A stretch of 64,000 nt of DNA from NCBI RefSeq assembly GCF_963675585.1, contig NZ_OY776414.1:2769001-2833000 (forward strand), in the 5' to 3' direction. Every line of letters starts with the position of its first letter. Position 1 is the first letter of the stretch. This document shows, piece by piece, positions 17,777 to 26,612 of the stretch. The notes under the pieces are model-generated. The model was not told the origin of the DNA. It was given only the letters and a program-made list of their open reading frames with translations, and did no database searches. A program made the translations under genes and the position numbers. The stretch comes from an uncultured Draconibacterium sp. Lineage in GTDB: Bacteria; Bacteroidota; Bacteroidia; Bacteroidales; Prolixibacteraceae.

Positions 17777-19321
17777 ATGAATAAACTTACTTATCTAATG
17801 TTACTAGTTTTGATTTCCTGTTTTTTTTCATGCCAAAATGATAAAAAAGGAAATAATGTTAACGCATTAGTTGACTTTAACGGGATAACCTATCTTAAAA
17901 TTATCGTGAATAATTGTAGTGACACAACAGTCCTTCATGTTCAAAATCGCACAGTGATACCGATAGGTATTGAAACACAACAACTTGTTGTACTCAAAGA
18001 TGGGGTTTATTATCTGACACTTAAGTCTACCCATCCATTTTTAGGTCGGCTTTTCTTTGGAAATTCAGAATTTCCCATGTTCACCATTCCAAACGATACC
18101 TTGGAAATAGATTTGAACCTTGACTTAAATCACGACCATCAAAATTCAATAAAATATTCGGGTAAAACAGAGCATATTAACAACTATTATCTCGAAAAGC
18201 TTAGGCATTTTAACTACCCTTACCCCGACATCGGAGTTATTGCCTCAAATTATACCTCGTCTTCATATTCTATCTATGAAGGTGCCGAAAAAATTGATTC
18301 TCTATTTAATGAAGAGAAAAAATTCTTTTCAACCTATAAAAATAAATCTTATTTACCCGACTGGTTTACCGAGATGGAAAGGCTAAATTTGTACTATTAT
18401 AATTTAAGTTTAAAAATAGGGGCAATCCCTTACAGAAATTCCTTTTATAAAGAACATACAAAAACAAACGACCGCTATTTTAATTTTCTGGATTCAATAC
18501 CAATTAATAATCCAAAAGCATATTTATCATCTCACTATTTTTATTTCTTAAAATCATATTTTTTTATCCAAGACATGGATAAATATGATGACAATAAAAC
18601 GGGATTTGAAAGGGCTTACCCTATACTAAAAATAAATCTTCCAAAAATCACAGGTGAATTATCTGGTGAAACAAGAAAACTATTTCTAGCCTACCTTTTT
18701 TCATCTTACTATTACAGTGTAAATAACACAAGTCAGGTTTTAAAATTAGATACTTTATTTGAAACGGTTTCCAATTATGTCAATGATAGTACGTTAATAA
18801 ATGCTGTTAAAAAAAATAGTAATTCCAAAATTGAACCTTTAGGAGAAAAAGCCTTTTTGAATAAAGGTGAAAAAGCTCCGGACTTCTATTTAAGTGATAT
18901 AAATTGTAAGTTTCATACGCTTAAAGATTTTGAAGGGGAATTGATATATGTAAGTTTTTGGGCAACATATTGTTCTCCATGCATAAAGAATATTCCTGCA
19001 AAAAATGCTTTAATTAAGGAATATGAAAATAAACCAATCGTATTTGTAAATATCAGTTTTGATAAAGAAAGCGACACATGGTTAAATTCTTTAGAAAAAT
19101 ATAAGATATCTGGTGTAGATTTAATTTGTAAAGGGAATTGGGAAAATATTATTAAGACCAAATATTACATTCAGGGAATCCCTAGATACGTGTTAATTAA
19201 TAAAAATGGAGAAATCATCGACAGCGACGCACCATCTCCAGGGGATAAGTCTGAACTAACAGGTTTAATTGACAAATACTTAAATGAAAAAATGAAAAAA
19301 TCTGCACATAACAAAATGTAA
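17777..19321 (+). CDS. TlpA-like thiol-disulfide redoxin lipoprotein
   Basis: Periplasm-facing redoxin of 514 residues. Signal peptide with lipobox FFSC (Cys19). The first 370 residues are an uncharacterised, Tyr/Asn-rich region with short helices, as in Bacteroidota TlpA/ResA relatives. The last 140 residues are a thioredoxin-fold AhpC/TSA domain: GEKAPDFYLSD, then FWATYCSPC with active-site Cys399 and Cys402, and the cis-Pro loop QGIPRYVLINKNGEI. Its lower GC content and AT-rich codon use than the flanking hydrolases could indicate recent acquisition. It is transcribed alone. Confidence 0.9.
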   Translation: MNKLTYLMLLVLISCFFSCQNDKKGNNVNALVDFNGITYLKIIVNNCSDTTVLHVQNRTVIPIGIETQQLVVLKDGVYYLTLKSTHPFLGRLFFGNSEFPMFTIPNDTLEIDLNLDLNHDHQNSIKYSGKTEHINNYYLEKLRHFNYPYPDIGVIASNYTSSSYSIYEGAEKIDSLFNEEKKFFSTYKNKSYLPDWFTEMERLNLYYYNLSLKIGAIPYRNSFYKEHTKTNDRYFNFLDSIPINNPKAYLSSHYFYFLKSYFFIQDMDKYDDNKTGFERAYPILKINLPKITGELSGETRKLFLAYLFSSYYYSVNNTSQVLKLDTLFETVSNYVNDSTLINAVKKNSNSKIEPLGEKAFLNKGEKAPDFYLSDINCKFHTLKDFEGELIYVSFWATYCSPCIKNIPAKNALIKEYENKPIVFVNISFDKESDTWLNSLEKYKISGVDLICKGNWENIIKTKYYIQGIPRYVLINKNGEIIDSDAPSPGDKSELTGLIDKYLNEKMKKSAHNKM

Positions 19322-19539
19322 ATACAATGCGGGTTTAGCAGCTAATTCAACCCCTGTTCGTTCATCCCCTGCCCCAAATCTACCCATTTGACTATTTAAT
19401 TTTTTGTAGCTTTGGCTACTGTGTAATTTAAACGAAACCACGTTAAAGCCCGCTGCTATTTTTAGAACAACTAGTGTTGGCTGCCGGGCACAACTAAAGC
19501 ACTCAATAAATGCGATAGTATAACATTTAGAACGAACGC

Positions 19540-20115
19540 ATGGAAAACAAATTTGTAGCCTATTTTTCGAGAATATCGCCACTTTCAAAAGAAGAGGGAG
19601 AAGCCATCGCTGAAAGCATGCAAACAAGGAAATTCAAGAAAGGTGATTTCCTGATTAAGGAAGGGCAATTTTCAAACAAAACCTATTTTATTCTTGACGG
19701 CTGTGTAAGAGAGTACATCTTAACTGACGGCGAAGAGAAAACGACCAATTTCTTCACCGAGGAACAATGGGCCATTTCATTAAACAGCTTTAACCCACAA
19801 AATGTGGCAAAACACAATTGGATTTGCGTAGAAGATACTTTGGTGGTTGAAGGAGACGAGCAGCAAGGCCAGGCACTGTTTAAGCGCTTTCCCCGGTTCG
19901 AAACCATCTCCCGAACCATAATGGAAGCTGCCTTTGCAGAGCAAAAAGAAGCATTGACCTCTTATTACACCGACTCACCGGAGGAACGCTACCTGAAACT
20001 TATGAAATCGAGGCCCGGCCTTTTCCAGCGGATACCCCAATATCACCTTGCAAGTTACATTGGTGTAAAGCCCGAATCGTTAAGCCGCATCCGAAAACGT
20101 CTTGCTACTGAATAG
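19540..20115 (+). CDS. Crp/Fnr-family transcriptional regulator
   Basis: A 191-residue regulator with an N-terminal cyclic-nucleotide-binding beta-roll (about 15-125: FLIKEGQFSNKTYFILDGCVREYIL) and a short C-terminal HTH (about 160-190: YHLASYIGVKPESLSRIRKRL). It has no Fe-S Cys cluster of the Fnr type. These short Bacteroidota members usually respond to an unknown small ligand. It lies just before the minus-strand group 20144-24869, three of whose promoters share a 30-bp element, which makes it one candidate regulator of them; that link is inference. Confidence 0.9.
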   Translation: MENKFVAYFSRISPLSKEEGEAIAESMQTRKFKKGDFLIKEGQFSNKTYFILDGCVREYILTDGEEKTTNFFTEEQWAISLNSFNPQNVAKHNWICVEDTLVVEGDEQQGQALFKRFPRFETISRTIMEAAFAEQKEALTSYYTDSPEERYLKLMKSRPGLFQRIPQYHLASYIGVKPESLSRIRKRLATE

Positions 20116-20143
20116 AACTAACACGAAATTCAACAATGCATAA

Positions 20144-20737
20144 TTATTCAGGTTTTGAATATTCGATTAGTTCCTCCACATAGGTAAAATCACCTTGAAT
20201 CTGAGCAAGCTTAACAAAGGTTTTTAATGCCGGAGCATACAGCCAAACCTCTTCTTCATTGGCACTATATCCTCTCGAATTCGAGATTTTACCTGTATAT
20301 TTAATCGTGTAGGCCATGAATGTTCCTGCTTCTACCGTTTCTTCCCTGTAGGATAAAATCTCGGCATCCTGGCTTTGGTTACCCGTCGTTCCATCCTGAC
20401 TTGTCCAGTTGTTTTCATATTTCCACTTTTTACCCACTTTCAGAGGCCAGTCATATTTTGGAGTTTCGCTTTCCTCTGGTTTAACAATTTCGGTAACGGG
20501 AATGGTATCCTTACCGATGGTTATACCTAAATCTCCGTCAAAACTGACGATTTCTCTTGTATCTGTTCCGTCTGAGCGCACTTCGCCTTCGGTGGTTACA
20601 CCTTTATATTTCCAAACCCATTTCTCTCCAACCTGATAATCAGCTAAAGTCGGTTGTTGGGTAATACCAGATTCTGTTTGGCTATTACAAGCACCTAAGA
20701 TTATTAGTGTAAAGAATGTTACAACTTGAATTTTCAT
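20144..20737 (-). CDS. Hypothetical lipoprotein, 197 residues
   Basis: Not a family I recognise. Lipoprotein signal with lipobox LGAC (Cys17). The mature part is beta-rich and carries two similar segments, YQVGEKWVWKYKGVTTEGE and LKVGKKWKYENNWTSQDG, which look like an internal duplication of a strand pair, followed by EETVEAGTFMAYTIKYTG. This pattern resembles small exported proteins described only as DUF-type domains. It converges on the Crp/Fnr gene (28-bp gap) and is separated from the next minus-strand gene by 79 bp with a degenerate version of the shared element at 20781-20810. Confidence 0.8.
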   Translation of the reverse strand: MKIQVVTFFTLIILGACNSQTESGITQQPTLADYQVGEKWVWKYKGVTTEGEVRSDGTDTREIVSFDGDLGITIGKDTIPVTEIVKPEESETPKYDWPLKVGKKWKYENNWTSQDGTTGNQSQDAEILSYREETVEAGTFMAYTIKYTGKISNSRGYSANEEEVWLYAPALKTFVKLAQIQGDFTYVEELIEYSKPE

Positions 20738-20780
20738 GCTAAAAAATATTTATAATGACCATACTACTTCTACTTGTTTA

Positions 20781-20810
20781 TTTCAACTGGTTTCAACTGG
20801 GTTTATCTGT
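20781..20810 (-). promoter_or_regulatory. Possible degenerate copy of the 21551/23177/24937 element
   Basis: The minus strand has AACCCAGTTGAAACC and CAGTTGAAA, matching about 14 of 23 positions of the shared core. The -7 box at the expected distance is poor, so this may be chance. Confidence 0.25.
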
Positions 20811-20816
20811 AATAAG

Positions 20817-21503
20817 CTAAGGATTTTGAAGATTTAGCTTTAATTCAGGCTTTTTAAATCCCTTAACAATCAGCCAAATACTTAGTGATATCTCAAATAA
20901 TCCTCCTGGGATTGCTAAATGAACCCCAATATTATAACCAAATAATTCTGATATTGTTCCGGCAATAAAGACCAGGTAACCTAGCAAACCCCAAATGGAA
21001 AATACCCGCGGAACAAGCTTTGATATAGATAATAAATAGCAAAACATTAATCCACCGATGCCCCAAATTGCCATTCCTATCTGATAGGCGTAAAAGTTTC
21101 CTTTTGTCAGCAAGGCCCCAATGGTTTCAAAATGTTGTAAGTCTGTTGCAGCCGAATTCTGATACATTGCACCTAGCGGAACATGTAAAAGTAGAAAGAT
21201 GGAACCAACTATAATGATCGCCGTTGCCGTAATACCGGCACTTAAATAGCCATAACTTAAAATCGTATTAAAGGGTTTTAAAATGGGCATCATCAGAACA
21301 GGCAGGCCAATGTTTACAATGGTATGAACCAATGCCATAAGCAGCACACCGATTATTAGCTGAGCTTTATTTGTATCGATGTTACTAAATGAGTTGGCTG
21401 CGTCTGTTGCTGAAGCTGTTAGGCCACTTCCAATTCCGTACGATAAAAATGCGAGCAGGAAAAAGATTCCAAAAGTGCGGGCAATTGTTTTTTGTGCTTT
21501 CAT
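20817..21503 (-). CDS. DUF4386 family membrane protein
   Basis: Integral inner-membrane protein of 228 residues with about six transmembrane helices. The N-terminus KTIARTFGIFFLLAFLSYGIGSGL and the later GNFYAYQIGMAIWGIGGLMFCYLL and PRVFSIWGLLGYLVFIAGTISE are typical of DUF4386 proteins, whose function is not known. Transcribed from a promoter carrying the shared 30-bp element at 21551-21580. Confidence 0.88.
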   Translation of the reverse strand: MKAQKTIARTFGIFFLLAFLSYGIGSGLTASATDAANSFSNIDTNKAQLIIGVLLMALVHTIVNIGLPVLMMPILKPFNTILSYGYLSAGITATAIIIVGSIFLLLHVPLGAMYQNSAATDLQHFETIGALLTKGNFYAYQIGMAIWGIGGLMFCYLLSISKLVPRVFSIWGLLGYLVFIAGTISELFGYNIGVHLAIPGGLFEISLSIWLIVKGFKKPELKLNLQNP

Positions 21504-21531
21504 TATTTTACTTTTTAACTGTTTACTTCAG

Positions 21532-21580
21532 CAAAATTGGTGAAAGCGTATTCCAATTTCATTGACTTGGGTTAAGAAGT
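21532..21580 (-). promoter_or_regulatory. Shared 30-bp element and -7 box before the DUF4386 gene
   Basis: On the minus strand, CTTAACCCAAGT and CAATGAAATTG (a CAAT/ATTG inverted repeat) are followed, 25 bp from the start of CAATG, by CAATTTTG at 21539-21532, close to the TAnnTTTG -7 consensus. The start codon is 29 bp further on. Confidence 0.6.
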
Positions 21581-21703
21581 AAAAATAGATGGTAAACAAG
21601 GTATTTAGTTGGGCTATCCGGGCAAGGAGATGAAAGGTTTGGTATTCCAAAGCGATTTCCTTTCAAGCCCTTGCACTGTTTATTAAATGTACTGTACTAA
21701 AAA

Positions 21704-22240
21704 TCAGGAACCGGCTGCACCCAAATTTTCAAGCATTTCGAGGAATTTCGTTTTCCCAATCTTACCAACAGCATAATCAAGTACATTTCCCTTCGGATCG
21801 GTAAAAATTGTGATTGGCGTACCACCAACTTTATAAAGGTTTACGATCTCCTGTGCTTTGGGATCGTCAACATCAATCATAACCGCTACAACTTGCGAAT
21901 TAATGGCTTTCATCACTTCCTCATCCGCAAAAACTTCACGCTTCATAATGCGGCATGGCGAGCACCACTCCCCGGTAAAAAACAGCAGCATGTTTTTATC
22001 TGAATTGGTGGCAAGTTCACGAGCCGTGACCATATTGTCAGCCCAGGCCACATCATTTGAAGGTGCATAAAATGAGTACCATACATAAGCAAGAGAAAGC
22101 ACAAGGAAGCTGAGCCAAAACCATCGCCAAAACGGATGAGACTTGGTTTTCTTACCCTTGGGAGAGTTGCCCGGTGAATTCGTGGCCGGATGATCTGTTT
22201 TTTTCATCTGATAATTCGTATTTGTATTTTTCATATCCAT
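21704..22240 (-). CDS. Membrane-anchored thioredoxin-family protein
   Basis: One N-terminal membrane helix (WLSFLVLSLAYVWYSFYAP) presents a thioredoxin domain to the periplasm. The active site is GEWCSPCRIMKREVF; the cis-Pro region is VGGTPITIFTDPKGN. It resembles the C-terminal domain of DsbD-like reductases. I chose an ATG (MDMKNTN); a GTG nine codons earlier overlaps the stop of the upstream CPBP gene by 4 bp and would be a translationally coupled start, and an MKK start 11 codons downstream is also possible. It is co-transcribed with the CPBP gene. Confidence 0.88.
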   Translation of the reverse strand: MDMKNTNTNYQMKKTDHPATNSPGNSPKGKKTKSHPFWRWFWLSFLVLSLAYVWYSFYAPSNDVAWADNMVTARELATNSDKNMLLFFTGEWCSPCRIMKREVFADEEVMKAINSQVVAVMIDVDDPKAQEIVNLYKVGGTPITIFTDPKGNVLDYAVGKIGKTKFLEMLENLGAAGS

Positions 22241-22263
22241 AAGTTTACAAGAAAGTGATCGAT

Positions 22264-23121
22264 TCACAATTTTTCTTTAAGTGCTTTTCGCCAAAAGTAA
22301 ATGCCAAAAACAGCAGTAACCAGTGCAAACATAATTCCGTTTTCGCCCAACCAATATTCCGTCCCTTCGTTTTTAAGGGTTAATTCAGGCAGTATTTTTT
22401 GAATATACACATTGCTCACTGCGTGAAACAATACCGCCGGCCAAAGACTTTTAGACTTAAAAGTGTAGTAGGTCATTATAAACGACATGGATACAATAAC
22501 CACATAAAATGACGCCAATTCAAGAATTACATTATCGCCATAATACACAATTACCGGCCAGTGCCAGGTCGCCCAAACAATTCCACTAAAAAGTGCAACA
22601 CCGGTAAAGGGCAGCACTTTTCTTAATTCGTATATAAAAAATCCCCGCCATCCAATCTCTTCTCCTAAGGTTGTCGCAGCTGCCCGAATTACTTCAACAG
22701 TTCCCAATAAGATAACAGCAATGATTATTATCGCAGTTGGATTTAATGTCCCTATTCCAGTCAGTCCAAGTTCCTTTGCCCACTCTGTTATTGCTTCTTT
22801 ATTTGCTAATTTACCTAAACCGAAAATCCAGATGAATACATAAGTGATTATACCGTACAAGGCAGGAACAAAATAAGAGAATCGAATGTATTTCCAATTT
22901 CCCCAATTCCAATTTAGGGATGAAATTGAACGTCCTTTTAGTTTGAGTGTAATCATTGCGGCTATGGCAGGACACCACATCAAAGCTCCAATGTATATTC
23001 GCGAAGGATACAAATTCACAATGGCATAATGAAAAAGCGAGCTTAAAATTGTAACGATCGCAAGAAAAACGAAAATTGTTTTCCAGGCTTCTTTACGTTC
23101 CGATAAATTTTCAGGTATCAT
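22264..23121 (-). CDS. CPBP family intramembrane metalloprotease
   Basis: Membrane protein of 285 residues with about eight helices and the CAAX-protease/bacteriocin-processing motifs: EEIGWRGF (Glu154, Glu155, Arg159), ATWHWPV (His187) and a C-terminal FHAVSN. These residues place a zinc site and catalytic Glu in the bilayer. Bacterial members process or confer immunity to peptides, or have unknown targets. It is first in a two-gene operon with the thioredoxin. Its promoter has the shared 30-bp element. Confidence 0.9.
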   Translation of the reverse strand: MIPENLSERKEAWKTIFVFLAIVTILSSLFHYAIVNLYPSRIYIGALMWCPAIAAMITLKLKGRSISSLNWNWGNWKYIRFSYFVPALYGIITYVFIWIFGLGKLANKEAITEWAKELGLTGIGTLNPTAIIIIAVILLGTVEVIRAAATTLGEEIGWRGFFIYELRKVLPFTGVALFSGIVWATWHWPVIVYYGDNVILELASFYVVIVSMSFIMTYYTFKSKSLWPAVLFHAVSNVYIQKILPELTLKNEGTEYWLGENGIMFALVTAVFGIYFWRKALKEKL

Positions 23122-23157
23122 GTTTTTATAGTTTGTTTCTTGTAATGATAACTTAAG

Positions 23158-23206
23158 CGAATTTGAAGATAGCGGTTTCCAATTTCATTGATCTAAATTA
23201 AGAAGT
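23158..23206 (-). promoter_or_regulatory. Shared 30-bp element and -7 box before the CPBP/thioredoxin operon
   Basis: Minus strand: ACTTCTTAATTTAGAT, then CAATGAAATTG, then, 25 bp from the start of CAATG, CAAATTCG at 23165-23158. The left half is less conserved than in the copies at 21551 and 24937, but length and spacing are identical. Confidence 0.55.
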
Positions 23207-23220
23207 GAAAATGGAAGACT

Positions 23221-24249
23221 TTACAGACTATTTACGAATTCACGAAATGTTGCAATAAATAAACCCTGTTCTTCCATGTATCCCTCATGGGCACTATTTT
23301 CAAGAATCACCATTTCCTTATTGGTAAAATCCGGTCTGCCAATGCTGTTGTAGGCGTCAAACCCCATCTCGATTGTATTTACCCCATCGTGCCTTCCCCA
23401 AATCACAAGGGAAGGGATTTTTATTCTTTCCATATCGTCGCTAAGGTTGAGCTTGAGGATATTAAATCGCTCAGCAAGGTATTGTCCATTAAAAAACAGA
23501 GCCAGAGAAAGGTAGGAATTCATTGTTCCCAAAGCCCCAACCTCCGGTCCTTCAACCTCCTGATCAGGATTAAAACGATAGGCATTTGTGTTTGTCAAAT
23601 ATGCATCGTATTTAAAGTAGTTATCTACAACGGTCATATCCGGAACTGTTGCGCACCAATCACGGGCTTCTATCCAGTAATCAACGTCAACTCCCTTGTC
23701 AATTTGTTGTTGCGCATAGTTTTTCACAAATACCACCGATTTTGGTAATCCCTCTACCAGATTGTGTCCACTATCCATGCAGATAAAACCATCAACCTTT
23801 TCCTGATAATTGCCGGTGCTTAAATAAGCGCTCCCCAGAGCTCCTCCCCAACTTATTCCATAAAAAACAATTCGTGGGTTATTATAACGCATCCTAATTG
23901 TTTCGATTACAAGGTCTAGGTCAGCTACAAATTGTTCAACGGTAAAGGTACTTTTGTCTGGATTCCCCATGGAAAGCCCCGATCCTCTTTGGTCCCAGTA
24001 GGCGAAAGCATAATCGTTTTCCAGTTCCTTTGAAACCGGCATAAAAGAAGGAAGCGAAGCGTTTCCTCCGGGACCACCATGAAGAAAAACAATGAAAGTT
24101 CCGGATGCTACGTTTCCTTTTACATAAACAGGCATTTCAGCACCCGCATTTTTAACAAAAAAGTGATCCCCTTCGTAAAAACCCTCTTTTTGGCAGGAGG
24201 TAAAAACGAAAAAGATGATGCTTAAAGTAAATAAAACTATGGTTTTCAT
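23221..24249 (-). CDS. Alpha/beta hydrolase (proline iminopeptidase-like) lipoprotein
   Basis: Exported hydrolase of 342 residues with lipobox FTSC (Cys19). Oxyanion motif FLHGGPGGNAS (about 56-65), DQRGSGLS, nucleophile elbow GISWGG (Ser133), and likely acid and base in WGRHDG and ENSAHEGY. This set is that of the proline iminopeptidase/AB-hydrolase group, acting on small peptides or esters. It overlaps the upstream beta-barrel gene by 4 bp (ATGA-type coupling), so the two form one operon. Confidence 0.9.
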   Translation of the reverse strand: MKTIVLFTLSIIFFVFTSCQKEGFYEGDHFFVKNAGAEMPVYVKGNVASGTFIVFLHGGPGGNASLPSFMPVSKELENDYAFAYWDQRGSGLSMGNPDKSTFTVEQFVADLDLVIETIRMRYNNPRIVFYGISWGGALGSAYLSTGNYQEKVDGFICMDSGHNLVEGLPKSVVFVKNYAQQQIDKGVDVDYWIEARDWCATVPDMTVVDNYFKYDAYLTNTNAYRFNPDQEVEGPEVGALGTMNSYLSLALFFNGQYLAERFNILKLNLSDDMERIKIPSLVIWGRHDGVNTIEMGFDAYNSIGRPDFTNKEMVILENSAHEGYMEEQGLFIATFREFVNSL

Positions 24250-24869
24250 TGTTGTTCGAATTTATAAGTTATACCCACATTCATTGCAATATGCGGAAGG
24301 AATATGTGGTTATATGATGATTGTAAATAAACTTCAGGACCAAGGTGAACGGTCCAGTGCCGGTTCCCTTTTCGGGTGCTGTCGTACCCTAACAAAAATG
24401 ATGCATTGGGCATAAAATGAGCATGTCCCCGGTTATTTGCTTTTTCAACTCCACCATCCGCAGCTCGCTGGTAAATTGTACCTGCAGCAAATGAGTGCAT
24501 ATAACCAATTCCCGCATTTATGTCGGCAAATACAGAACCTGCAGCTACTCTTGTGCCAATGGTTGATTTTAAAAATAAGGATGTATTATTCCAGCGATGC
24601 CAATATCCACCTAAATCAACATCCCAATGAACAGTCAGGCGATTGTTTTGTGACAGTGTATAATCGACACCAAGAGTCAAGCCCGGATGTAGCACTAGTT
24701 CGCCGAAATAGTTGAGTTTGAAAGCAACTTTTTCATGGTGGATAAACCTGGAAAATGCACCGCGATTAGTTGATGATTGTTTGAGTTCCTGAGAATACAC
24801 ACCAGAACTTAGTAAACAAATGAAAATCACCGTTAAAAGGATTGAGACTATGGTCTGTGTTTTTTTCAT
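24246..24869 (-). CDS. Outer-membrane beta-barrel-like hypothetical protein
   Basis: A 207-residue exported protein with a signal peptide ending near GVYSQ. The rest is made of alternating strands with aromatic ends (KLNYFGELVLHPGLTLGVDY, HWTVHLGPEVYLQSSYNH) and ends MNVGITYKFEQQ, the pattern of a small 8-10 strand barrel. I cannot name a substrate or family. It is first in the operon with the hydrolase, under the shared 30-bp element. Confidence 0.75.
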   Translation of the reverse strand: MKKTQTIVSILLTVIFICLLSSGVYSQELKQSSTNRGAFSRFIHHEKVAFKLNYFGELVLHPGLTLGVDYTLSQNNRLTVHWDVDLGGYWHRWNNTSLFLKSTIGTRVAAGSVFADINAGIGYMHSFAAGTIYQRAADGGVEKANNRGHAHFMPNASFLLGYDSTRKGNRHWTVHLGPEVYLQSSYNHIFLPHIAMNVGITYKFEQQ

Positions 24870-24916
24870 AAGGTATACCTGAGATCGTTTAACTTTTCAG
24901 TTTTACTATTTGAGAA

Positions 24917-24966
24917 CAAAATTATTCGAGGCCCGGTTCAATTCCATTGACTTGGGTTAAGAAATG
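24917..24966 (-). promoter_or_regulatory. Shared 30-bp element and -7 box before the barrel/hydrolase operon
   Basis: Minus strand: CTTAACCCAAGT, CAATGGAATTG, and exactly 25 bp from the start of CAATG a perfect TAATTTTG (TAnnTTTG) at 24924-24917. Best -7 match of the three copies. Confidence 0.62.
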
Positions 24967-24983
24967 ATTTGGCGGCCTCTATT

Positions 24984-25048
24984 GTGTTGTTAAACCGTAT
25001 TGCTAACTTTAAACACAATTAAAAACCAAAAACCGTTGAATACACACC
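24984..25048 (+). promoter_or_regulatory. Duplicated promoter-like segment, copy 2
   Basis: Contains TTGTTAAAC, ATTGCTAACTTTAAACACAA and CCGTTGAATAC, as at 17573-17633, about 180 bp before the histidine kinase start. Confidence 0.45.
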
Positions 25049-25185
25049 CAAAATATCCTTAGTTAAAATTACAATGAATCAAACAGGTTTTTTATATCTC
25101 TATTTGGGATAGTATTATTACTTTTAGTAAGGAGATATTCCAATAATGGCACTTGGGTATAAAAAGTACTTAATCATAACTCGAT

Positions 25186-26448
25186 ATGAGAAAAACAAAT
25201 AATGAACAAGAACTTTTAAGTGAGAATGAAAAGCTAAAACTTGAATTAGCAAAAATAAAAGGGAAGTTCTCAAAGACAAAAAGTAAGCTTGAAACATTAA
25301 TTGCAGAAAGAAAAATGTTTCTAAGTTTAACTTACGCAGTACCATATGGCATCTATCAAATAAAAGTGTTAGCGGATACCAAAACCAGTGAAGAGCAATG
25401 GCAAAACTCAGTTGATGCTCCTTTTCGCGTACTTTTTGTTAACAAACGTTTTTGTGAAATATTAAATATAGACAAAGAAGCTTTTATAAAAACCCCCGGA
25501 ATAATTTTCGATTACATTAACAAAGAAGATAAATCCGATTTCGCAAAAAAGAATGCTGAAGCTAATTTAAAAGAAATCCCTTTTAAATGGGAAGGACGGT
25601 TTTTTGTTAATGAAAAAATTATTTATGCGCATTTTGAGTCATTACCAAAAAAGCAGAGAAATGGAGACATTAACTGGACAGGTATATTATATGATATATC
25701 TGAGCGTAGAAGAGCTGAGGCAGAAATACTCGAAATGAATTTAGAATTAAAAAAAATGAATGATGAAAAGGATAAACTATTTTCAATCATTGCGCACGAT
25801 TTAAAAAGTCCGTTTAATTCAATTTTAGGATTTAGTGAACTTCTTATCGAAAAAATACGAAACAAAGACAACGAAGCAATTAAAGAATATTCAGAAATTA
25901 TACTTAATTCATCAAAAAAAGCCAATCAGCTAATTGCTAATTTAATGGAATGGTCTCTTTTACAAAGCGGAAGGATGAATGTTTTTCCAGAATTCTTTGA
26001 TATAAATTTTGAGATAGACAATGTGACTAATTTGTTTTATGAAATTGCAAGACAAAAGACAATTACAATAAATAAAAACACACCAAAAACAACCATTGCT
26101 TACGGTGACAAAGTAATGATAAACACAATCATACGCAATTTGGTTTCGAATGCGATTAAATTCACCCGGGATGGAGGAGCAATAATCATCTCAGCAAAAA
26201 AATTAAAAAATGAAATATTAATTTCAGTGATCGACACGGGTGAAGGCATTCCACCTACCTCATTACACAAATTATTTAGCTTAGTAGAAAATATCTCTAC
26301 ACATGGAACCCAAAATGAAAAAGGGACAGGGTTAGGATTAATCCTTTGTAAAGAATTTATTGAAAAAAATAATGGGAAAATCTGGGTGGAAAGCACACAA
26401 AATGTTGGTTCGAAATTCCATTTTACTGTTCCCAATGGAAGTAATTAA
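25186..26448 (+). CDS. Soluble PAS-domain sensor histidine kinase
   Basis: Cytoplasmic kinase of 420 residues with no transmembrane segment. An N-terminal coiled coil (about 8-45) leads into a PAS domain (about 50-180), then HisKA with phospho-acceptor His204 in SIIAHDLKSPFNS, then a complete HATPase_c: N box NTIIRNLVSNAIKF, G1 VIDTGEGIPP, G2 GTGLGLILCKEF. No response regulator is adjacent, so it is an orphan here. Upstream leader is about 140 bp and shares a segment with the redoxin gene leader. Confidence 0.93.
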   Translation: MRKTNNEQELLSENEKLKLELAKIKGKFSKTKSKLETLIAERKMFLSLTYAVPYGIYQIKVLADTKTSEEQWQNSVDAPFRVLFVNKRFCEILNIDKEAFIKTPGIIFDYINKEDKSDFAKKNAEANLKEIPFKWEGRFFVNEKIIYAHFESLPKKQRNGDINWTGILYDISERRRAEAEILEMNLELKKMNDEKDKLFSIIAHDLKSPFNSILGFSELLIEKIRNKDNEAIKEYSEIILNSSKKANQLIANLMEWSLLQSGRMNVFPEFFDINFEIDNVTNLFYEIARQKTITINKNTPKTTIAYGDKVMINTIIRNLVSNAIKFTRDGGAIIISAKKLKNEILISVIDTGEGIPPTSLHKLFSLVENISTHGTQNEKGTGLGLILCKEFIEKNNGKIWVESTQNVGSKFHFTVPNGSN

Positions 26449-26576
26449 CCATCAACAATTTTATTGAATTAAAAGATTATATGTTTGATAAACCTGACCA
26501 TTATTCATTGGACGCACATGAAGTAATACTATTGAAAACGAACTAAACAAATCATTGCAATCCCATAATCATTAAA

Positions 26577-26612
26577 CAGATTCCTCTCCGTAAAACGACT
26601 GTTCGGAATGAC
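26577..26612 (-). repeat. GTCATTCCGAAC-type intergenic repeat fragment
   Basis: On the minus strand GTCATTCCGAAC is followed 14 bases later by GAGGAATCTG. Motifs of this form are, to my knowledge, widespread intergenic repeats in Bacteroidota. Only one copy was noticed in this window. Confidence 0.4.

Larger units (their letters stand above)
24870..25185. other. Divergent intergenic region with two promoter elements
   Basis: 316 bp holding the shared element for the minus-strand operon (24917-24966) and copy 2 of the duplicated promoter-like segment (24984-25048) for the histidine kinase. No gene seen. Confidence 0.55.
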
